A DNA stretch of 64,000 nucleotides from Psilocybe azurescens (Eukaryota; Basidiomycota; Agaricomycetes; Agaricales; Agrocybaceae): the NCBI GenBank assembly GCA_023853785.1, contig JAJIRX010000931.1:1-64000 (forward strand), given 5' to 3'. The notes under the pieces are model-generated. The model searched no databases. It had not been told where the DNA came from and was given only the letters and a program-made list of their open reading frames with translations. Of this stretch, positions 11,783 to 23,480 are shown one piece after another. Position 1 is the stretch's first letter. Each line of letters begins with the position of its first letter. Both the position numbers and the translations under genes were made by a program.

Positions 11783-13754
11783 TGTACTTTACAGTGCTCC
11801 CATATTCTGTTGGACTCCAATGGACTTTCACCGGACCCAGCCAATTCCAATGAACCTAGCTGGACAGTCCGTTGGACTTGACAAAATTCCACTACCAGTC
11901 CGGTCAGAGTCTGGCCAAATTTCGGTCAAAGTCCGGTCAAGTCACTTCAAGACAGAAAACAGGTGGACTGGCTGGACTGTCCAGTGTGTTGGACTTCTGT
12001 TGGACTTCCAATGGACTTCCACCGGACTCTCAGGACTTAATTAGACCAGATCCAAGAGTGCTCTGTCCAGTGGAGTCCAGTGGATATACAGTGGATATCC
12101 AGTGGACTGTCATTGGTTTAATTAACTCCCTGTTTTGACTTCAGTCCCGATATATTATCGGTACCGCTATCAGAAGAATCGGACCAAATAGCAGCTGCTT
12201 CAGTAGTGCCCACCATCTGATTATTTGTCTGATGTTGAGCTGCATTGACTTTATTAGGAGATTCAACTATTTGGATAATATCGGGATCAGCTTCAGCATG
12301 GGCAGGATCAGCTTCAGCATCAGCAGGGTCAGGGTCTACTTGATCGGTGCCACTGTTGGAAGAATCAGACCAAATTGCAGCTGCTTCCATAGCTCCCACC
12401 ATCTGATTTCGAGCTGAATTGACATGATCAACAAGTTCAACTGTTTGCATCACATCGGAATTGGCTTCGGCACTGGCAGGATCAGCTTCGCATCGGCATG
12501 ATCAGGAGCTACTTGATTGGTGCCAATGTTGGTGTACTTTACAGTGCCCCCATTTTCCATTGGACTCCAACGGACTTTCACCAGACCCAGCCAATTCCAA
12601 TGGACAGTCCATTGGACATCCAACGGATTCCGTTGGACTTGACAAAATTCCACTACCAGTCCAGTCAGAGTCCGGCCAAACTCCGGTCAAAGTCTGGTCA
12701 AGTCACTTCAAGACAGAAAACAGGTGGACTGGCTGGACTGTCCAGTCTGTTAGACTTCTGTTGGACTTCCAGTGGACTTCCACCGGACTCTCAGGACTTA
12801 ATTAGACCAGATCCAAGAGTGCTCTGTCCAGTGGACTATCACTGGTTTAATTGCAGACTTGGGAGGGAGTTAGGGACAATCACAGTGTTCTTGGAAGCTT
12901 TGGGAGCCATATTAAGGAAGCTAGGTCACTAGGATAATACTTCAATCTTATCTTTAATTCATGTAACAATGTAATATAATATATTGAAAACTATATACTA
13001 CATTATTATCTGACTTTGTGAATTTCACTAAGTCCAACTTTAATTTCACATGGAATGGAATGGAATGGAATTCAGTTGGATTCCAACTGGAATGTATTAC
13101 TTAAAGTAGATTCATATAATAGTATAATATAATATATTTAAAACTATGTACTACATTATTATCTACAATTTTATCTACAACCAAGGTACATTATCATTAA
13201 AGATAATAATAAAAATAAGAAAGCGAGACAGAAAAAGAAAAAAGCAAAAAGACTCAAAAAATAGGGGGAGGATAGATGTAGGTTGTAGCTGCACCGTACG
13301 CATCGTTGTCGCTGTTGTCGTGCCATTGTCATGACCTTCATGTAAGGGTGCGATCTTTGTACCCTTGGAAATGCGAACATCGGGATTCATGGAACCATCG
13401 GATGCAAGCGCCGCAACATTTGAAATCAACAAATATCACGTACCAGAATGATCAGGGACTATCGCAGTTAAATTTCCAACAAATCATTTGTGTTTCCAAT
13501 AGCGAAAGGCACAGTGTCAGGTCTACAATCACAAGCCTGGAGCTGTAACGATGGATGCCACACTCGCCAAGGCCAACCGCAAATGGTAAATTGTGCGCCG
13601 CACAACTTGGCGCGAGGCAAACCCCAGCCACCAATCGTGAACTATACATATTATCTTTGCATCCCTTGGGCATGCAAATTGGGCAGGTGTGTCGGCCTTG
13701 GAAATTCACACATGGTACGCAGTAATAGGTAGAAATTTGATATTAATTCTGTAC

Positions 13755-13770
13755 ATATAAATAGAGGGGA
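13755..13770 (+). promoter_or_regulatory. Possible TATA box upstream of the E4 minisatellite
   Basis: CATATAAATAGAGGGG resembles a strong TATA element followed by a pyrimidine-rich stretch. It lies about 200 bp upstream of the minisatellite on the plus strand. It could equally belong to a buried LTR. No transcript evidence is available. Confidence 0.3.
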
Positions 13771-13969
13771 AGCTCTAAGAGTTTCCCCAGTTGAATATAC
13801 GCATTCCCTTCATCTCAGTTTCTTTCCGGCAGTCCTGACGCCCTTCGACACAAATTCTCAAGATTTATTTCTATTTCTACAACCTTCAGAACGAAGTAGA
13901 TTAGATCTACTTCGCCCTCACCTCAACCGAACTCAGAGAGTTCTCTCTCACTTCATTCGTATGTGTCTG

Positions 13970-15142
13970 CAGCATCTGTCCTACCTGTTGTCATCATTGC
14001 CCTCGTTGTCCATGTCATTGCCCCTGCTGTCTGTGTCGTTGCCCCCGCTGTGCTTGTGCTTGTCCCCCTGTCCGTGCTTGTGCTTGTCCCCCTGTCCATG
14101 CTCATGCTTGCCCCCTGTCCGTGCTCATGCTCACCACCGCTGGCCATGTCGTTGCCCTCACTGTCCGCTGTTGTTGCCCTCGCTGTCCGTGTTGTTGCCC
14201 CGCAATCCGTGTCATTGCCCTCGCTGTCATGCCCTCATCGTCCATGTCGTTGCCCCTGCTGTCTGTGTCATTGCCCCCGCTGTGCTTGTGCTTGTCCCCC
14301 CTGTCCGTGCTTGTGCTTTGCCCCCCCTGTCTGTGCTTGTGCTTGCCACTGCTGGCCATCTGTGTCGTTGCCCCTGCTGTCTGTGTCATTGCCCTTGCTG
14401 TCTGTGTCGGCGCCCTCACTGGCCGTGGTCGTTGCCCTTGCTGTCTGTGTCAGCACCCTTGCTGGCCATGTCATTGCCCTCGCTGTCCATGTCATTGCCC
14501 CGCAATCCGTGTTGTTGCCATCGCTGTCCGCATTGTTGCCCCCGCAATCTGTGTTGTTGCCCTTGCTGTCCGCATTGTTGCCCTGGCTGGTCGTGGTTGT
14601 TGTCCTCACTGTCCGTGTTGTTGCCCTTGCTGTCCGTGGTTGTTGCCCTTGCTGTCCGTGGTTGTCACCCCTGCTGTCCGTGTCATCACCCCCGCTGTCG
14701 CTGCCCCCGCTGTGCTCGTGCTCGTGCTCGCCCCCACTGTCTGCATCCTTGCTCCTGCCGTGCTCATTGTTGTCCTGGCCATCCACATTGTCGCCCTGGC
14801 CGTGCTCGTTGTCGCTCTGGCCATGCTTAACATTGTTGCCCTGGCCGTCTGCGTGCACGACGTTGTCACTCTCGCTGTCCATGTGCTCGCCCTGGTCAGG
14901 CTTGTCCACATGCTCATCGTGGCCTGCCTCGCCCTGGTCCTCATGGTCGCGGTCGCAGTTGTCCACGTCCTGCTCCTGGTCCTCGCACTGGCCGTCCTCG
15001 TCCACGTCCTGGTCCTCGCCGTGTCTGTCCTGGTCTTTGTCATCCTCATAGTCCTCCCGTCAGCGTTGGGTTGGCTTTCGCCTGGCTCCGACTGACGAGG
15101 CGGTAGTGGTGATGGAAGGAAAAGTGGGGCCAGAATCAACAA
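13970..15142 (-). repeat. E4 minisatellite, GTCC/TTGCCC type, open in several frames
   Basis: Degenerate units such as TTGCCCTCGCTGTCCGTG run through 13,970-15,065. Read on the minus strand they follow a leader at 15,142-15,080 (LFLPSPLPPRQSEPGESQPN) that matches the PPPPPPCRSEPGDSQ leader of E1. The minus frame gives Thr/Arg/Asp-rich sequence; plus frames give Ser/Leu/Val-rich sequence. Long open frames on both strands come from the stop-poor repeat, so length alone is not evidence of a protein. Confidence 0.7.
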
Positions 15143-15251
15143 CAGACCAATGCAGCATCAACATGTCACGTGCATGTTGTTGTTTGTCCTGTGCCGAGCA
15201 GTGCCAAGAATTTCAGCTGCATCACTATGTATTTAACTAATTTTATTATTT

Positions 15252-15345
15252 TCCATAAGCCTTTGTGGCTCAGTTGGTTTATCTCGCTTGTGTTTGGTGT
15301 TCTCCGATGCCCGAGTTCAATTTCCATTTGTGTCTTTTTTTCTAT
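15252..15345 (+). repeat. tRNA-derived SINE-like sequence
   Basis: It contains an A-box-like GTGGCTCAGTTGG and a B-box-like GAGTTCAATTTCC at about tRNA spacing, then a T-rich tract. It is alignable with the minus-strand copy at 63,745-63,835. The expected acceptor pairing is absent, so it is a tRNA-like head and not a working tRNA. Confidence 0.55.
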
Positions 15346-17849
15346 ACTAGTATAAATTATAATGAAAGGACATCCGTTGGACTTCCATTGGAATTCCAAT
15401 GGTCATGTCTGGTGGGATTCCAATGGACTTCCGTTGGTTCTTTGACTGCTGGTTTGGCATTATTCCAGTGGACAGTCCACCCGGACAGTCCATTGGACTT
15501 GTAGTCTGTCGGACATTCACCAGAATCTCACCGGAATCTCACCGGAAAATTTCAGCAGTCCTAGACCAGAAAAATTGACATTCTGAATATAGAAAGTCCG
15601 ATGGAGTCTGACCGGAGTCTGACCAAAAATGGGGGCCATGTAAAGACCTCCAATGTTGGAAGAATCAGACCAAATAGCAGCTACTTCCATAGTGCCCACC
15701 GTATTATTTTGAGGCATAAAAGTGGAATCGGCCTTTGCATTGGCAGGATCGGCTTTGGCATCAGAATGATCAGGGGTTAGTTCATCAGTGCTGATATCAG
15801 ATGAATCAGACCAAATAGTAGCTACTTCCAAAGCGCCCATAATCAGATTGTTCGTCTGATTTTGATCTGAATGGACTAGACTAGAAGGTTCATCTATTTC
15901 AATAATGTCGGGATCGGCCTTGTCACTGGAAGGGTCGGCATCGGCATCGGAATGGTGGGCTTTGGTGGGGGCAAGTTCATCGTCAGATGAACTAAGCCAA
16001 GCAGCTGCAGCATTCATGGTATCGGATTCAAATCTCCTGTCGACTTCAGAAGTGGGTGATTCATTGTCGGAAGAGTCCTGTAACCATAATGCAGCCGCTT
16101 CCCAGCAATTGAATGGTTAAGAGAGGTTGGCGGCACTTTCAAGGGTATAACTTGATTATTATTTCCAAAATTTTCATCACTAGATCCAGAAGACAGAGTC
16201 CACAGAGTCAGAGTGTCAGCAGCAGTCGATATGAAGCCAACTGTCGGGGCTGATGGTGCTTCAATATGGATTGGGTTGAGCCGACTCAGAGGCTCTGATG
16301 TATCTCTGTTTATGCTGACAGACAGCAAATGAATCGGATCAGCATAATCTGTAAAAGTGTGTTGCGACTGCCAGGTAGTGGTACGAATTGTGGGTAAAGG
16401 ACCAATGCAGTCAGGGATGTGTGCCAACTCAGTCATTTTGGGGCCGACTGCCAATGCCATAGAGGATCCGGTAGGGTATATAGTGTCAGGAGACCATTGT
16501 CAACGGTGCACACGCCCATCAGGAAGTGATTGTGAGTATCCGGAATGAGGAAGATCTCGTATTGTTGGATCCTGTGCCAGTGTCTTGATATCGGTCAGTG
16601 TAAGTTCGGCCCCCAAGTCCACTTCTGTGATGAAGCTGGCAGCGAAATAAGTTGAGAAAGTTGGTTGGCAGCGTTTATAGCCATACACCTGGACCGACAA
16701 TTGATTAACACATTGTCCAGAGTGTCTGGATAGCTTTTGCTTGTTGCACGGTTGTATGGGCCTGGTACCGATTTCTTCAAAGCTTCTTTGTCAGTCGGTA
16801 TGGGATCCCCAGTTTGTTGCTCTTTTAAAATGACAGCTTCGTGAACTCGATGAAATCCGGCCACCCGACGCATACTCAATTCACTGTCAGCTTCGGCTTT
16901 GGTTTGCACAGCTTGAATAGAGGTCGAGATTTTGAAAAGATTGTCCCTAAGTCAAATTGCAAGATCAAGGTATTTTTACATTGAGGGCACGGTGGACGCA
17001 GGACTGAGCTGACCGATGGCATTGGCAAAATGTTGGCCACAATATTATGTAAATTGCTGCTTGGATGGGCACGCAAAGCATCATTAATCATGCCACCTTT
17101 CAGGACATACTCCATGGACATCTCATTGTCACTGTTCCACCAATCATTTAAATAACTGTCCATGAGCTTAACGGGGCTGTCCTTGTCAACCCCCACATCC
17201 AATAGACATAAGAGATCATTGGAAAATTTGAGTGGATATTGGTCAAGAGGGTTGCCAAGAATAGAGGCCGACAATGACTGGACAATAATGGGAATAGTGA
17301 TGGGAAGGCCCAGCGCAGATGCTTGGCCAACAAAAATAAAATCAACTCCTAAATTAATATCGGATAAGCTTTGGCCATAAATAATGAATGCATAGCATAC
17401 AAGTTCAGCACAAAGAAACTTTTGTTTCCAAGCTTGTTGTTCCTGTGTTGATACAGAAATAGCAAGTAGAGCAGCCTGAAATCTTGACTCAGCATAGTAC
17501 ACAAGTTTCTGTATATCCAAATGGGATGAATGATAGATCACCGTCAAAGTATTGAGTGGATTGAAAACTGAAAGTTCTTTGAGAGACATGATGGAATGTG
17601 TTCAAAGCAGAGTCCGAAAGATAATCTATCTGATTGTAGGTTTATAATTACATAATCAGATCAGTGGGGACAAATACACCTGGTTGCTATTTTTAAATGC
17701 TGTATCAGCAACGATAGCATACTTATGCCACATGACACTTTGTCGATAGGCATAAGCTTTCGGGCCCAAAGCAATATCCTGCATGTGAGTAGCTTGCGCT
17801 GAACTATGTAGTGTGTGATTTGATATATAAATTGAAAACCAAAACACAA

Positions 17850-19007
17850 ACCAGAGAGGAATAGTCTAGACTAGATAAGACGACTCTCTCCCTGTTGAGT
17901 TAAAGTGAGGGTTGGCTTGGCCACTAGGTTGTGAAGATATATGTGGTCTGAGGAGGGCAGGGACGTATGAAGGAGGAGGAATGGATGAGGGAATATAAAA
18001 TGCCCTTGAGTATTTACTGGGAGGAAGCAACCCGACTTGATTGGGGTAGAATGGTGTGAATGAGGTGTGATGACTGTGGAGGGGCCAAATGACTAGATAA
18101 ATCGTAGAGATGGATACAGGGGCAGGAGTGAGAATGTAGTCTTGATCCTAGTGCGCTTCAATCGAGTCTGCAGTGTCTGCAAAGCTAGAAGTAAAGCCTG
18201 CTGATGGAGTAATGACTTGAGCGGCCTGAAGTGATAGATGGTGAAGGATTGTGCGATATTCTTGAACCAAAAAAATCAAACAGAGCGGTGAAGTGAATGA
18301 GGGATGACTAGGGCGATGGATGAAGATGACAACAAGACCAAGATTGCTGAATAAAAATATTCTGGAGCAATAGAAGCAATGAGTAGTTGAGGATCTTGAT
18401 GTAGAGGAAGAATGAAGGGTCTGGAGGATGATAGGATCGAAATGAACTGGACAAATTGCTCTGGGATGTGAGAGCGTGGGTGGTTGGATAGGCTGGTCTA
18501 GCCTCTGATGAACGTCTTGAATAACTGGAGTGATTGTTGAATTTCATGCTGAATATTGATCGAGATTGATTGAATGCGTGCTTGGAGTGCTGGACTGAGT
18601 ACTTGATAACTTGAAATCTTTGCTGTGAAGAAAGTTGGGGCTTGTAACTTCCTTGCATTCCAAGCGATACTAATACATGGTTTATATACCAGAGAACATA
18701 GAAAAATATTTAAAAGAGATCAAGCGTCCAAACTATACTAATCATTCTGTAGAACGACACCCAGTAGTCCCATCTGTCAACTACATACAATAGATTGAAG
18801 GCTGACGGAGTTTAGGAGTGAAAAATAGAAGGATGAGTAAGTAAGTAACATAGGATGAGCAAGAAGTATAAGCAGGATTATGAAAAGCGAAGTGAGATGA
18901 GTAAGAAAGAAGCGAAGCTGAGTAAGTACAATAAGCAAGAATGACAAAAGGAAGGAAGGATCAATCATATGAAAGTGTCAGACAATAGAAAAGGAGTCAA
19001 AATAGCG
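17850..19007. other. Region upstream of the acidic gene, no firm gene
   Basis: The minus frame at 18,658-18,308 (MQGSYKPQLSSQQRFQ, then a Ser-rich stretch) could be a 5' exon of the acidic gene but has no independent support. The stretch 18,780-18,960 is a purine-rich near-repeat of GAGTAAG and AGAAG motifs. AACAAGTACC at 19,008-19,017 is the left copy of the E2 target duplication. Confidence 0.35.
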
Positions 19008-19017
19008 AACAAGTACC

Positions 19018-20424
19018 AGTACTTTACCATCCCCACACAGTCCATATGGACTCCAGTGGACTCCACTGGACTCCACTGGACTTGATACAGTAAATAAATT
19101 CAATCTTAACATAAATCAGATTAGTGGAATAGAGTATATTAATAACTATTTAATACATTACTACATATCTACATGTGAGGGCCCAGACAAAACGAAGAAA
19201 AAGCGAATAAAATAAAAAATAAAAAAGGGGGGCAGGAGCAGTACTTTACCATCGACGTGTTGTCTGTCGGGTTGTCGGTACCGCATCCGTATCTGTTGCT
19301 GTTGCTGTTGCATGCTGTCCCCGTCCTCGTCGTTGTTGCAGCCATCGTCCCCGTCCGTCCTCATCGTTGTTGCAGCCGCTGTCTGTGTCTGCGTTCTTGT
19401 CCCTGTCCCTGTTGTCCCTGTCCGTCCTTGTCCCTGTTGCAGCCAGCGTCCGTGTCCCTCGTCCATGTCTGTCCTCATCGCTGTTGCTGTTACAGCCACC
19501 GTCCCCGTTCTCATCGTTGTTGCAGCCGTTGTCTGCATCTGCGTCTTCATCCTCGTCCCTCGTCAGCTGTCGTGCCCATCCCTGTCGCAGCCGTTGTCTG
19601 CGTCCGTGTCCTTGTCCCTGCCGTCTGCATCCGTCCTTGTCCCTGCTGTCCGTGTCTGTCCTTGTCCCTGCTGTCTGCGTCTGTCCTTGTCCCTGTAGCA
19701 GCTGCTGTCCGCTTCCGCATCCGCATCCTCGTCCTCGTCCTCAGTCATCAACCTCTGTCACGTTGGGTTGGCTGTCGCCTGGCTCCAACCAACGAGGTGG
19801 TGGTGGTGGTAGTCGGAAGAAAGGTTGGGGTCATCCATTTGATGGTTGTCATGCCGATCGGCCGATGCCAGGCATGCATGAGCATCACATGTTCTTGTGA
19901 AATTTGACCCCGCAGACTGAACAAAATACAAAATTGTATCCATAGGGAGGCATTGCTCCCTAGTGTATTTAACTATTGTTTCATTTAATGGTCATTTCAT
20001 AGGGTTTATTTCCATTGATTTTAGTCTTTTATTTTTGCAATTAATATTAATAACTAATGATCATACTTTGGATATTGTGTTAATTATTGCATCCAGTGGA
20101 CTCCAGTGGATTCAACTGGACTCCACTGGACTCCACTGGACTGTGCTAATAAATATATTATTTGTTGTTGTTCAGTGAATATTTAAGCCCCAGTCCAGTG
20201 GACTCCAGTGGACTCCAGTGGACTTGACTGGACTCATAATCCACTGGACTGAGACTGGACTGAAAATTTGGCAGGAGTCCAGTGCAAGTCCAGTGGACTC
20301 CAGTGGACTGCAGTCCAGTTCCAGTCCAGTGGACTGGACAATCTGTCAGCCAGTTTGGCTGGACAGAGAGTCCACTGGAGTCCACTGGAGTCCATATGGA
20401 TTGTGTGGGGAAAGGAAAGACCTC
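19018..20424. mobile_element. E2: 1.4-kb CCAGTGGACT element nested in E5, perfect 10-bp duplication
   Basis: The element starts AGTACTTTACCATCCCC and ends GGGGAAAGGAAAGACCTC. AACAAGTACC flanks it at 19,008-19,017 and 20,425-20,434. Subterminal arrays of CCAGTGGACT/AGTCCACTGG lie at 19,045-19,085 and 20,090-20,400. It has the same orientation as E3, opposite to E1, and is the shortest of the three because its minisatellite is short. Confidence 0.92.
19161..19943 (-). CDS. E2 leader plus short minisatellite reading frame (degenerate)
   Basis: The leader at 19,943-19,758 reads MDTILYFVQSAGSNFTRTC and continues through HHHHLVGWSQATANPT, nearly identical to E3. A stop follows, and the minisatellite frame resumes at 19,751-19,563 (DEDEDADAEADS) and at 19,550-19,161. 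The last ends in GKVLLLPPFF and a hydrophobic tail, as in E1 and E3. The leader and tail are better conserved than the repeat between them. Confidence 0.45.
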
Positions 20425-20434
20425 AACAAGTACC

Positions 20435-20878
20435 ATGCTAATGAATAGAACCAGTCTATTCATGGCACAGCTCAGTCATCCATTACCAAGACTGCCAAGT
20501 GAGACAAAGATTTGCTGCATATGTGGAATCCAGTTAAGGACCAAATAGTTGTAGATGACCAAATTCTGATGATGATGGTGATATATGATGCTGTGCAGTG
20601 CTGTGCATACTAGGATGGGTAGAAATGATGTCCAAGAATAAGCTGTGTATAGCCTTGAGGTTCGAAATAGATAGATGATTGAATCATTGATAGGGAATGT
20701 AACTGATCAAATGGTTGAAGTGGAGATTGAAAGTTGGAATGGAGATTGAAGTGGACTGTGAATGGACTACAACGTTGAATACTGAGGGATGTGCTTCAGA
20801 TAAAAATGCAAAATAATAACCCTGGCTTCTGCATGCAATGGGGAGTCAAGACAGATGCTCCAAGCTTATAGGTAAATC
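20435..20878. other. Gap downstream of the Cys-cluster gene
   Basis: About 440 bp after E2 without a recognised feature. Short related phrases such as GATTGAAGTTGGAATGGAGATTGAAGTGG occur near 20,720-20,755. Confidence 0.35.
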
Positions 20879-23150
20879 TCATATCCAATCAAATTGGTGT
20901 ATGACATTGCGTACATCGGAGCCAATGATGTGCTCTTCAGAGCCGACAATTTGCAAATCGGAGCCAATGCAAAGTGCTTCAGAGCCGATATCATTTACAC
21001 TGGAGCTGCCATTGTGTAGATCAGATGAGACAATATTCAAGTCCGACATGGTCATCAATATGTTTTGTGCAGCTGGAGAGACCTCATTGTCTATTTCGGT
21101 GGTGGGTGTTTCTTGCGGTTCCAAGTGACAGCCTTGAGTTGTACCAGCAAGAATAACGGTTGTACTATACATTGCCTGCTCCTGTGAGTTATTGGGCGAT
21201 GGGAGGAATTAATTGCACAGATGGAATGATATTTTTGCGAACTGATGAGATACCTACTCGTTGGTTGTCTCCGCTTTTGGGGCCGACAGTACTCGGGCTG
21301 ATCCAATTACTGTTGGAACTGTTTCCATGTCGTCAGTCATGCTGAGTGTTGGCACCGCGTTATGATCTTCTGAATGCACCGTGATGTCGATATGGGCAGC
21401 TGGCTTGTCGCAAACATTGTTAAGCTTGGAATGGATGGGTTCTACCCCATTATTTCCCCCTGAGTCTCCTTGAATCACTTCTACCAGCTCATTTTGAATG
21501 GCCAATGTAGTCAGCCCCATGTTGCTTTGATTGAGTGTAGGGGATACATTTCCCCTCATTTCTCAAGTACATTCACAATATCGGAATATTGACCTTCAAA
21601 TCGCTCCAATTTGGCCAGGATATCGTCCATTTTACCCTCAAGTTGAGTAATTCAGTGTCTGAGACCGGCGTTTGGCCCATGAGCTGCCGACTTCTCTAAA
21701 TAAATGCAAGATTCATTGCAGTTGTATGCCATCAACAGTGCAGTTGCTGCATCAGCTGTGACACGATCAAGCTTTGAAGTCAGTTTGTCTACTCGAGCAG
21801 CCAGGCTTTCATGATCCGTTTCATTGGGGATATCTAAAGACAATGGTAAACATTAATCGATTTTGTTTTAAACAGAATACATACCACGTGTCTTGCCTTT
21901 TTCCAAGTACAAAAACGAGGGACAAACTCTAAATCAGCTGTGGCCAAGTCTTCAGATGGCAGCCTAGCCGACATCCCTGCATGTTTACATGTCAACCATG
22001 AAGATTCAGCTGTTGTTCGGTCGAGTATGGGCAGCAATACATGCATGTGTTGCTCAGCATCTCTGTTGTCATCATCTTCATCTTCAGTTGACGGTTCATC
22101 AGTGGATTCAACCACAGGTCGCGTTTTTGGCCTCTGCTTTGATGTCAATGATTTGTGACCATATCTTTGGCCTGTGCCTCCTGGACCGAGGCTGCACTTT
22201 ACTTTGTGTTGATTGCAACAGCAACATGCCCCGCAGCTGTTCACCTGATTATAACAGTCGGCATGTGCTCGTCAGCACTGTTTGCAAGGTGTCCTGTTCA
22301 AAAGTCCCCAAACAGGTTTTGGTCAGGCCTTTGCATTGTCATTCAGTTCTGAAAATGAAACATCTTCCTCTAAGTCTTGACGTGGTTGACTATGTTCTGA
22401 ACTGGATTGACGACCATGATATCGCATTCAAACGCAGTAGGTGCGATTGGCACCGATTGGCCTCTGAGTCATCGGGTCAGGGCTGACTGGCTTTGTACAG
22501 AGTTCAAGATGTATTGTTTACTTGCTGCCTATGGTCGTCGGCATTTGTTGCTGGACGTTTGGGGAAGGTGTTCTGAAGCATGATGGCTGACGACAAACAT
22601 GTTTTGATACCTCTCCAACCGTCGGTACTTCTGAATCCTGAGCTTTGTTTGGATTTGCGAAAGTGTTCTTGTTCTTTGCATACATAGTTCTGACTGGGTG
22701 ACTTTGAATCGCGGACGGAGCTGCCTGGAGTGAGTTCGGGCCTGGTATTTCCTGTGGAATGGTTCAATGTATGATTGGCACTGTTTCTGCATTGTCGAAC
22801 GCTGCCAAATTTTGTTGGTGCTGTCTGAGAAACTCCGGGGTACATCCAGCCTGCTTTACTTGTTTCCACACCTGTAGGAAGCCCCAGAAAAACAATGGCA
22901 TTTTGAATGCCAGCTGCAAGTGGGCCACCTTGGAACCGGTCATACCATGCATTTCAAATATCTCTTTCTGAATTCTTTCCTCAGTGTATTTTCATGCCAA
23001 AATTACTGTCTCACCAATTGCCCTTTCATGTCCTTAATTTCTTTTGCGATATCTCCACTGGTCAATCCATGCCGGACTCTTGCATCAACATCGTGAAGAG
23101 TTTTCAGAAATTCAGCCACAGAAGGAATAGACATAACATGAGATAGGGTC
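20879..23150 (-). pseudogene. Cys-cluster protein gene, unidentified, degenerate
   Basis: Protein-like minus-strand exons: 22,869-22,504; 22,300-21,834, with a Cys-rich cluster; 21,843-21,580, with heptad-like Leu/Ile spacing suggesting a coiled coil (LAARVDKLTSKLDRV, then LEGKMDDILAKLERFEGQY); 21,559-21,254; and 21,172-20,879, acidic. The cluster reads PCKQC, a stop, RAHADC, then CGACCCCNQHKVKCSLG, which resembles zinc-binding Cys clusters of fungal DNA-binding proteins. A KSLTSKQRPKTRP basic stretch and the acidic TEDEDDDNRDAEQ follow. The TGA near 22,283 and a stop at 21,651-21,653 break the frame. It lies inside E5 and could be a DNA-binding cargo protein. The function is inference from motif style only. 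Confidence 0.45.
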
Positions 23151-23480
23151 TGTTGAAATTTTTTTACTTAATATTGCTAGTCAGGAGCGAGTTGGCTGAA
23201 GAAGATAGTAGCTACAAGTCCAGATTCCAAAATGTATGATGTCAGAAAAATCAACAGTCATGTGACATAAACAGTGACAAATACCATCTGATCTCGGTTG
23301 TGACCTTATCCATTCTGATCTCTTCCAATATATCATATTGCACTCAGTAATGCAACAGATACAGACACATAATGTTCATCAGGACGTAGATTACATTTCA
23401 ACAGTGGTACAACCTACCTCTTCCCACGATAACATTGCTACATCAACAGGACCAAGTGTTCGGCACTGATTACACACTCA

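Larger units (their letters stand above)
12533..15649. mobile_element. E4: 3.1-kb element nested in the acidic gene, perfect 10-bp duplication
   Basis: CCAATGTTGG occurs at 12,523-12,532 and again at 15,650-15,659. The element begins TGTACTTTACAGTGCCCCCAT and ends GGGGGCCATGTAAAGACCT. Subterminal arrays (TTGGACTTCC, CCGGACTCTC and related) occupy 12,550-12,850 and 15,365-15,620, and both ends match E5 closely. The interior has AT-rich DNA, a possible promoter near 13,757, the minisatellite at 13,970-15,065 and a SINE-like insertion at 15,252. This is one of the cleanest insertion signatures in the window. Confidence 0.9.
12125..17849 (-). pseudogene. Unidentified multi-exon gene with acidic IWSDSS repeats, interrupted by E4
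   Basis: Minus-strand gene relic of unknown function. Protein-like exons in order: 17,849-17,656 (ALGPKAYAYRQSVMWHKYA), 17,589-16,876 (QAWKQKFLCAEL, later CPQCKNTLILQFDLG), 16,909-16,595, 16,700-16,500 and 16,460-16,014. An acidic C-terminal region follows at 16,017-15,650 and 12,532-12,125, built of modules such as AAIWSDSSDSGTD and ADAEADPAHAEADPD, at least four copies in all. E4 (12,533-15,649) splits the acidic region. Removing E4 and one copy of its 10-bp duplication joins SDSSNIG to TNQVAPDHADA in frame, as in the other modules. Further frameshifts exist, for example a missing base just after ADA near 12,490. The CxxC pair may bind metal. I do not recognise the family; it may be cargo of E5 or a host gene captured by it. 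Confidence 0.5.

Noticed and set aside
13961..15095. Long plus-strand Ser/Leu/Val-rich frames in E4 resembling a membrane protein
   Set aside because: Antisense reading of the minisatellite. The hydrophobic look comes from GTCC and GTTGCC units, and no leader is conserved in this direction.
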